Shown piece after piece: positions 59,801 through 64,000 of a stretch of DNA of 64,000 nucleotides (the stretch's first letter is position 1; each line of letters starts with the position of its first letter). The notes beneath the pieces are model-generated. The model ran no database searches. It saw nothing but the letters and a program-made list of their open reading frames with translations, and was not told the origin of the DNA. Position numbers and translations under genes: made by a program. The DNA comes from Egaibacter sp046050465 (GTDB lineage: Bacteria > Pseudomonadota > Gammaproteobacteria > Burkholderiales > Burkholderiaceae_C): NCBI GenBank assembly GCA_046050465.1, contig JBJOPS010000023.1:8990-72989 (forward strand), written 5' to 3'.

Positions 59801-61069
59801 TCAGGCCGACCGGGCCAGAATCCGGATGGATTCGGAGTGGAACTGTTGCGCACCGTCCTTGATGGACAGCTTGCCAAACGCCACTGCATCTGCAACGCGA
59901 CGAATCAGGTTGTCGACTTCGCCCGCACCCTTGGGTGGTGGTGGTGGCAAAGGCACTGCAGTTTTGCTGAGCGCTGCAATGAAATCAATTTGCATCTTGC
60001 CCAATGCGTCCAGATCAGGTGCGAGGGTTGCACGCGCCGCTGCTGAACAAGGCACGCCACGCTCAATGCCCAGAATCTTGACGCCTTCGGACACACTGAC
60101 CATGTAATTGATGACTTTTGCTGCCTCTTCAGGGGACTTGCTCTTGGAGGAAATGCTCATCATTTGCGAAGGCTTGATGTAATGACCTGAAGAGCCACCC
60201 TTGTCGCGCGGGAATGGGCTGATGGCCAGGCTGTTTTTGTTCAACGCCTGGAAAGCCACGATCTGGTTGGAGTTGACAAAGCTCATCGCGGCCATTCCGC
60301 GGCTGACTTCATATTGCTCTACCTTGCCGGTATTGGTCGCACCGACGTCTGCTGGCGGAATGGCGCCAGCCTTGCGCAGTTTGTCCCACATGCTGAACCA
60401 GACGGCCACATCATCTGCAGAGAAACCGGCCTGGCCATCCGGGTTGTAAAGCGATTTACCTTGCTGATTGAGCCATTGCTCGAACCCTTGTTCCCAGCGA
60501 CTGTTGTCGCTTGCACCCCAGTATTTGCCGGGGTCAACTTTGGAAATTTCCCCGGCGATCCGGCCAAAGTCGTCCCACGTCCATTTGGGGTCAAGCGCCT
60601 TGACGCCCACCTTGGCCAGCATACCCGTGTCGTACACCATGGCCTTGGAATTGGAGCCCAGGTTGACGCCGTAGAGTTTGCCATCGACCTTGCCGCCGTT
60701 GCGGTCGTTGGCCGTGAAATCTGTGAGGGGTAACAGCTTGTCCAGTGGCAGCAACGTATTGCGGCGGGCATATTCGAACAGGTAACGATAGTCCATCTGG
60801 ATCAGGTCAGGCGCATTGCCACCCGCCACCTGAGTGGCCAGCTTGGTCCAGTAGTCACCCCAACCAACGGTTTCTGCGGCAATCTGAACGTTGTTCTTCT
60901 GACCGTAGGTATCAAGCAGTGCTTTGGTTCGTTTGTCCCTGTCTGGATTGCCCCACCAGAAACAGCGCAATTTGGCGGCTGTTTGCGCAATGCTCAGGGA
61001 AGGGCTGAGGCCGAATGCAGCCGTGGTGCCGGCTGCTGCAACAAATTGACGACGTGTGAACGTACCCAT
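59801..61069 (-). CDS. Sugar-binding extracellular protein, Tat-exported
   Basis: A 422-residue CUT1 solute-binding protein. A twin-arginine signal, TRRQFVAAAGTTAAFG, shows export in folded form through Tat, probably to the periplasm. The mature part has LRCFWWGNPDRDKRTKALLD, GGNAPDLIQMDYRYLFEYAR and the C-lobe segment PSQMMSISSKSKSPEEAAKV, typical of family 1 solute-binding proteins. AGGAG precedes the ATG at 61069. It is the first transport gene after tetR and probably the most highly expressed. Confidence 0.93.
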   Translation of the reverse strand: MGTFTRRQFVAAAGTTAAFGLSPSLSIAQTAAKLRCFWWGNPDRDKRTKALLDTYGQKNNVQIAAETVGWGDYWTKLATQVAGGNAPDLIQMDYRYLFEYARRNTLLPLDKLLPLTDFTANDRNGGKVDGKLYGVNLGSNSKAMVYDTGMLAKVGVKALDPKWTWDDFGRIAGEISKVDPGKYWGASDNSRWEQGFEQWLNQQGKSLYNPDGQAGFSADDVAVWFSMWDKLRKAGAIPPADVGATNTGKVEQYEVSRGMAAMSFVNSNQIVAFQALNKNSLAISPFPRDKGGSSGHYIKPSQMMSISSKSKSPEEAAKVINYMVSVSEGVKILGIERGVPCSAAARATLAPDLDALGKMQIDFIAALSKTAVPLPPPPPKGAGEVDNLIRRVADAVAFGKLSIKDGAQQFHSESIRILARSA

Positions 61070-61166
61070 GATCGCTGACTCCTGTGAAGTAGGTGGAAGC
61101 ACAGTTAATTAACCGTTGAGTGAATTATAGAAATCCTCCAAATCAGTTGTAAAGCGATTTGGACTG

Positions 61167-61820
61167 TCAATCTCTCAGTACATACCCTAGGATGACATCG
61201 CAAATATGTGACAGGCGTTCGCTATGCGCTTTTGCGGTCATCAAATTACGCCCAAAGACAGCGGAAAGTGTGTGGTTGTTGGACAAGTAAAAGTAAGCCA
61301 GGCTGGCAATGGAAATGTAAAGTTGAATCGGGTCAATGCCGCCACGAAAGATGCCTTCCTTGCGACCGCGCTCCAGAACTTCCCCCAGCGTCTGAATGAG
61401 CGGCGAGTTCATTTCCCGAATACGCTCGGACCGCATCAAGTGCCGCGCCTGGTGCAGGTTTTCGCTGTTGAGTAGCGTCAGGAACTCGGGGTGTTCGATG
61501 TAGTATTCCCACGTAAATTCCGTCAGTCGCCGGATCGCCTGAGCGGGGGCAAGTTCTTTCAGATGAAGCTTCTGCTCAGCTTCGCGAATATCCGCGTAGG
61601 TGCCTTCAAGAACAGCCAGAAAGAGGTCATCCTTGCTGGTGAAATAGTAGTAGATGAGTCGTTTGTTGAGCTTGGCGTTTTCGGCGATGCGATCCACTCT
61701 GGCGCCAGCCAGTCCATAGCGCGAGAACTCGTCCCGGGCCGATGCCAGAATGGCGAGTTGGGAGCGGTCTGCATCCCGGGAGCGGGGTTCAGTCAATTCT
61801 TTTTTGGACCGTGTCGTCAT
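61167..61820 (-). CDS. TetR-family regulator of the sugar locus
   Basis: A 217-residue TetR regulator. The N-terminal HTH (about 20-65) contains ARDEFSRYGLAGARVDRIAE and NAKLNKRLIYYYFTSKDDLF, and a ligand-binding C-terminal domain follows. It is transcribed divergently from dehydrogenase D and ahead of the binding-protein gene. An inverted repeat in the intergenic region is its likely operator. The ligand would be the transported sugar or an early intermediate (inference). Confidence 0.92.
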   Translation of the reverse strand: MTTRSKKELTEPRSRDADRSQLAILASARDEFSRYGLAGARVDRIAENAKLNKRLIYYYFTSKDDLFLAVLEGTYADIREAEQKLHLKELAPAQAIRRLTEFTWEYYIEHPEFLTLLNSENLHQARHLMRSERIREMNSPLIQTLGEVLERGRKEGIFRGGIDPIQLYISIASLAYFYLSNNHTLSAVFGRNLMTAKAHSERLSHICDVILGYVLRD

Positions 61821-61886
61821 GTGAAGTTGTTCTGTGTTTTTGTGGGTGAGACTGTATGACACAGCGACGAAATCAGCAAATCATTA

Positions 61887-61902
61887 TTCACCAAATGGTG
61901 AA
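61887..61902. promoter_or_regulatory. Palindromic operator between tetR and dehydrogenase D
   Basis: TTCACC-AAAT-GGTGAA, six perfect pairs, 67 bases upstream of the tetR start and 103 upstream of the divergent dehydrogenase. Its location suits a TetR operator controlling both directions. Confidence 0.65.
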
Positions 61903-62004
61903 ATAGATTATCATTTCTCATTTAGACAAGTCCTTCAAGGCCGTTTTAGTATGTGCAGCCTCAAGGTGTTTTAATCCGTTTACTTCAGGCATTACGAAAT
62001 TTCC

Positions 62005-63354
62005 ATGAGCAAAAAGCGCCATGCGTTTGTCGGTACCGGCGGACGCGCCCTGAGTTTCATCGAACCCCTGGTCACAACCTATGGCGACCAAAACGAACTG
62101 GTTGGCATCTGCGACCTGAGTCCTGCACGCATGTCGTATTACAACGAGTTGCTGGTGCGCGATCTTGGGTACCACGCCGTGCCAGCCTACACGGCCGACC
62201 GTTTCGACGACATGCTGCGCGAGCAAAAGCCCGACGAGGTGTTTGTCTGCACCAAAGACTCCATGCACCATGACTACATCGTGCGTGCGCTGCACGCCGG
62301 TTGTGACGTCATCACGGAAAAACCGATGACGACGGATGCTGCAAAATGCCGCGCCGTTCTGGACGCTGTGAAAGCGACCGGACGTCGTGTGCGTGTCGCT
62401 TTCAACTACCGATGGGCACCGTTTCGTTCCAAGGTCAAGGAGCTGATCGAGAGCGGTGTTGTGGGCAAGATTCACTCCGTGAACCTCGAGTACCTGCTGG
62501 ACACCAACCACGGCGCTGACTATTTCCGGCGCTGGCATGCACATATTGAGAATTCGGGGACCCTGCTGGTCCACAAAAGCACCCACCACTTCGATTTGGT
62601 GAACTGGTGGCTGGATGCTATTCCGCAGCAGGTGTTTGCCTATGGCGACCTTGTTTTTTATGGCAAACAGAATGCGATCAACCGGGGGGATGAAAAGCTC
62701 ACCCGTTACGCACGTTATACCGGTTCGCCCGAGGCCAAAGATGATCCGTTTTGCCTCGATCTGACGGAGAGTGAGTCTTTCCGCAAACTCTATCTGGCTG
62801 GCGAGGCCGACTCGGGCTATCTGCGCGACCAGAACGTGTTCCGTGATGGCATTACCGTACCGGACCAGATGTCGCTGAACGTCCGCTACCGCACCGGGCA
62901 GGTGTTGACCTATTCGCTGGTGTGCTACAGCCCGCGCGAAGGTATGCGGGTTACCTTCAATGGCGACCGCGGCCGCATTGAATACCACGAGTTCATCGGT
63001 ACCCACATGAACCGGGCGGTCAGCCCCAAGAACTGGAAGATCGAAGAAAAACCGGGCGCAGAGGCAGAAGGCGAGTGGATACGGGTGTTCCCGCATTTCA
63101 AGAGCAGCTACGTGGTGGATATGCCGGACATTCGGGCGGCGCATGGTGGCGCCGACATCATTCTCAACGAACACTTCTATGGCCCACCGGCACCGCCTGA
63201 CGCCTTGGGGCGCACAGCCGGGCACGAGCAGGGGGCGGCGTCGATTGCCATCGGCATTGCAGCTGTCCAGTCGATCAGCAGCAATCAGCCGGTCAATATC
63301 CGCGATCTGGTGACGATCAATCCGGACGCTACCAAGTTGTCCCAACTCGTTTGA
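62005..63354 (+). CDS. Gfo/Idh/MocA family oxidoreductase (D)
   Basis: A 449-residue dehydrogenase, longer than the usual 330-390. RHAFVGTGGRALSFIEPLVT is the nucleotide fold, and ITEKPMTTD the EKP motif. VHKSTHHFDLVNWWLDAIPQ contains the active-site His pair. The extra length lies in an inserted segment around residues 210-300 (RGDEKLTRYARYTGSPEAKD and on) and an extended C-terminus ending VQSISSNQPVNIRDLVTI. It is divergently transcribed from tetR. It belongs to the longer branch of this family that includes glycoside- or alditol-type dehydrogenases; the substrate is unknown. Confidence 0.92.
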   Translation: MSKKRHAFVGTGGRALSFIEPLVTTYGDQNELVGICDLSPARMSYYNELLVRDLGYHAVPAYTADRFDDMLREQKPDEVFVCTKDSMHHDYIVRALHAGCDVITEKPMTTDAAKCRAVLDAVKATGRRVRVAFNYRWAPFRSKVKELIESGVVGKIHSVNLEYLLDTNHGADYFRRWHAHIENSGTLLVHKSTHHFDLVNWWLDAIPQQVFAYGDLVFYGKQNAINRGDEKLTRYARYTGSPEAKDDPFCLDLTESESFRKLYLAGEADSGYLRDQNVFRDGITVPDQMSLNVRYRTGQVLTYSLVCYSPREGMRVTFNGDRGRIEYHEFIGTHMNRAVSPKNWKIEEKPGAEAEGEWIRVFPHFKSSYVVDMPDIRAAHGGADIILNEHFYGPPAPPDALGRTAGHEQGAASIAIGIAAVQSISSNQPVNIRDLVTINPDATKLSQLV

Positions 63355-63394
63355 GTAGCCGTAGGCTTGAGTCTTGGCTGACAAAATAGCTGGT

Positions 63395-63517
63395 ATGACT
63401 CATTCCGACACTTCAAAAAATCGCTGACTACTTGCTGGCCGAATGACTGGTAGCACAGGGTGTGACCTACGCGCTTGGCGTGCCCGGCAAAAGCTTTCTG
63501 GCAGTGCCGGACGGTGC
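63395..63517 (+). pseudogene. Remnant of the N-terminus of a thiamine-pyrophosphate enzyme
   Basis: ATG 63395 reads MTHSDTSKNR and stops. From 63420, in another frame, the sequence reads IADYLLAE, stop, then LVAQGVTYALGVPGKSFLAV and PDG. This is the acetolactate-synthase-like start (LVxxGVxxxFGVPGExxL), with Lys for the catalytic Glu and an in-frame TGA for a Trp. The rest of the gene is missing: after 63517 the frame runs out into a terminator. Confidence 0.7.
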
Positions 63518-63554
63518 AGAACAAGAAGGGCATAACGATTTTATATTTTGAGCA

Positions 63555-63587
63555 AAAAAAAGAGCCGACTTGTGTCGGCTCTTTTTG
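63555..63587 (-). terminator. Bidirectional terminator of the SWIB gene
   Basis: AAAAGAGCCGAC-TTGT-GTCGGCTCTTTTT, a 10- to 12-pair stem with A- and T-runs on both sides, 18 bases after the stop of the minus-strand SWIB gene. Confidence 0.93.
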
Positions 63588-63604
63588 CAATCGGGGTGTG
63601 CAGA

Positions 63605-64000
63605 TTATTTTAGATGCTTGCCAATTAGACCGGCCATTTCGAACATGGAGACTTGAGTCTTGTTGAATACATCCTTCAGTTTGGCATCTGCGTTGATCAT
63701 CCGTTTGTTGGTTGCATCCTGCAGTTTGTTCTTCTTGATGTACGTCCATAGTTTGCTGACCACTTCTGTGCGTGGCAACGGACTGTTACCGACGATGAAA
63801 GCCAAAGCTGCGCTAGGTGTCAGGGCTTTCATGAATGCGGCGTTGGCAGTCCGTTTTTTGACCGGAGCAGCTTTTTTCGCAGGAGCAGCTTTTTTTGCAG
63901 GAGCAGCTTTCTTTGCAGGAGCAGCTTTCTTTGCAGGAGCAGCTTTCTTTGCAGGAGCAGCTTTCTTTGCAGGAGCAGCTTTCTTTGCAGGAGCAGCTTT
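63605..64000 (-). CDS. SWIB-domain protein with histone-H1-like repeat N-terminus (cut off at right edge)
   Basis: Partial: the frame is open to the right edge (132 codons visible, the start lies outside). The C-terminal 75 residues form a SWIB/MDM2-type domain: MKALTPSAALAFIVG, LPRTEVVSKLWTYIKKNKLQ, NKRMINADAKLKDVF and VSMFEMAGLIGKHLK. Upstream, the frame continues as KKAAPAKKAAPAKKAAP repeats, a lysine- and alanine-rich tail as in the histone H1-like proteins of bacteria. Such fusions are known in chlamydiae, planctomycetes and betaproteobacteria, and they likely bind DNA and compact chromatin. The internal Met at 63832 is not the real start. Confidence 0.9.
   Translation of the reverse strand, partial: KAAPAKKAAPAKKAAPAKKAAPAKKAAPAKKAAPAKKAAPAKKAAPVKKRTANAAFMKALTPSAALAFIVGNSPLPRTEVVSKLWTYIKKNKLQDATNKRMINADAKLKDVFNKTQVSMFEMAGLIGKHLK
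63869..64000 (-). repeat. 18-bp tandem repeat encoding AAPAKK
   Basis: GCAGGAGCAGCTTTCTTT, repeated about seven times to the window edge, with the copies nearest the SWIB domain diverged (TTTTTT for TTTCTT and CGC for TGC). It encodes the PAKKAA hexapeptide repeat. The array probably continues beyond 64000. Confidence 0.95.

Noticed and set aside
61918..63384. A 488-codon minus-strand open frame opposite dehydrogenase D
   Set aside because: Antisense shadow; dehydrogenase D on the plus strand has clear Gfo/Idh/MocA motifs.
63869..64000. A possible CRISPR-like array
   Set aside because: The repeats are directly tandem without spacers and encode AAPAKK in the SWIB protein frame.

Overview
The window looks like chromosomal DNA of a betaproteobacterium of the Comamonadaceae (Rhodoferax/Polaromonas/Acidovorax type). 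The grounds are gene content and order (tauE-cysI-DUF934-cysHDN, divergent ppsR/ppsA, a DUF4212 plus VC_2705-type symporter pair, a PEP-CTERM protein) and dispersed short repeats with the core CATATTCCACGAGGGC, which I associate with this family. The genus is inference. No rRNA, tRNA, CRISPR array, prophage or intact insertion sequence was seen.

Layout. 1-3.4 kb: a cut-off Bax-inhibitor-1 membrane protein, a GlcG/HbpS-like protein and a Fur-boxed tonB-exbB-exbD-hemP iron/heme operon. 3.5-6.9 kb: ppsR and ppsA, divergent. 7-10.5 kb: a membrane protein, a TPR protein and a two-component Na+/solute symporter. 10.7-13.1 kb: a TadA-haloalkane dehalogenase-like fusion and an LD-carboxypeptidase. 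13.2-21 kb: FNR, ferredoxin and the assimilatory sulfate-reduction operon. 21.4-29.2 kb: 2OG oxygenase, nucleoside hydrolase, ribokinase, tandem-receiver protein, MnmC, YggX, DsbB, ArgA. 29.3-41.9 kb: a purine region (xdhAB, BMP-type nucleoside ABC importer, adenine deaminase, a YhhQ-like transporter, guanine deaminase, dCTP deaminase). 42-51.2 kb: a toxin-antitoxin pair, Tex, a PEP-CTERM protein, an HDOD protein, small enzymes and an MFS transporter. 51.2-63.4 kb: a TetR-linked sugar uptake and catabolism locus. 63.4-64 kb: a decayed TPP-enzyme fragment and a SWIB protein with a histone-H1-like repeat tail that runs off the right edge.

How the genes work together. The purine genes make a coherent salvage and degradation route. 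A lipoprotein-dependent ABC importer brings in nucleosides; nucleoside hydrolase and ribokinase handle the ribose; adenine and guanine deaminases feed hypoxanthine and xanthine to XdhAB. The sulfur genes run from sulfate activation (CysDN) through APS reductase (CysH) to sulfite reductase (CysI). A ferredoxin and its reductase lie just downstream and may supply electrons.

Most promising for new biology: (i) the 51-63 kb locus, which combines a sugar ABC importer with four Gfo/Idh/MocA dehydrogenases, a DUF993 aldolase-like protein and a TIM-barrel isomerase, and which I cannot assign to a named pathway; (ii) the short repeats that are carried inside reading frames (cysN, DUF934, xdhA twice, tex, dsbB, perhaps ldcA) and that supply the stop codon of one dehydrogenase; (iii) the TadA-dehalogenase fusion with a complete second catalytic triad; (iv) gene remnants: a methyltransferase reduced to its two ends, a TPP-enzyme head, and an inverted copy of the start of a toxin gene.
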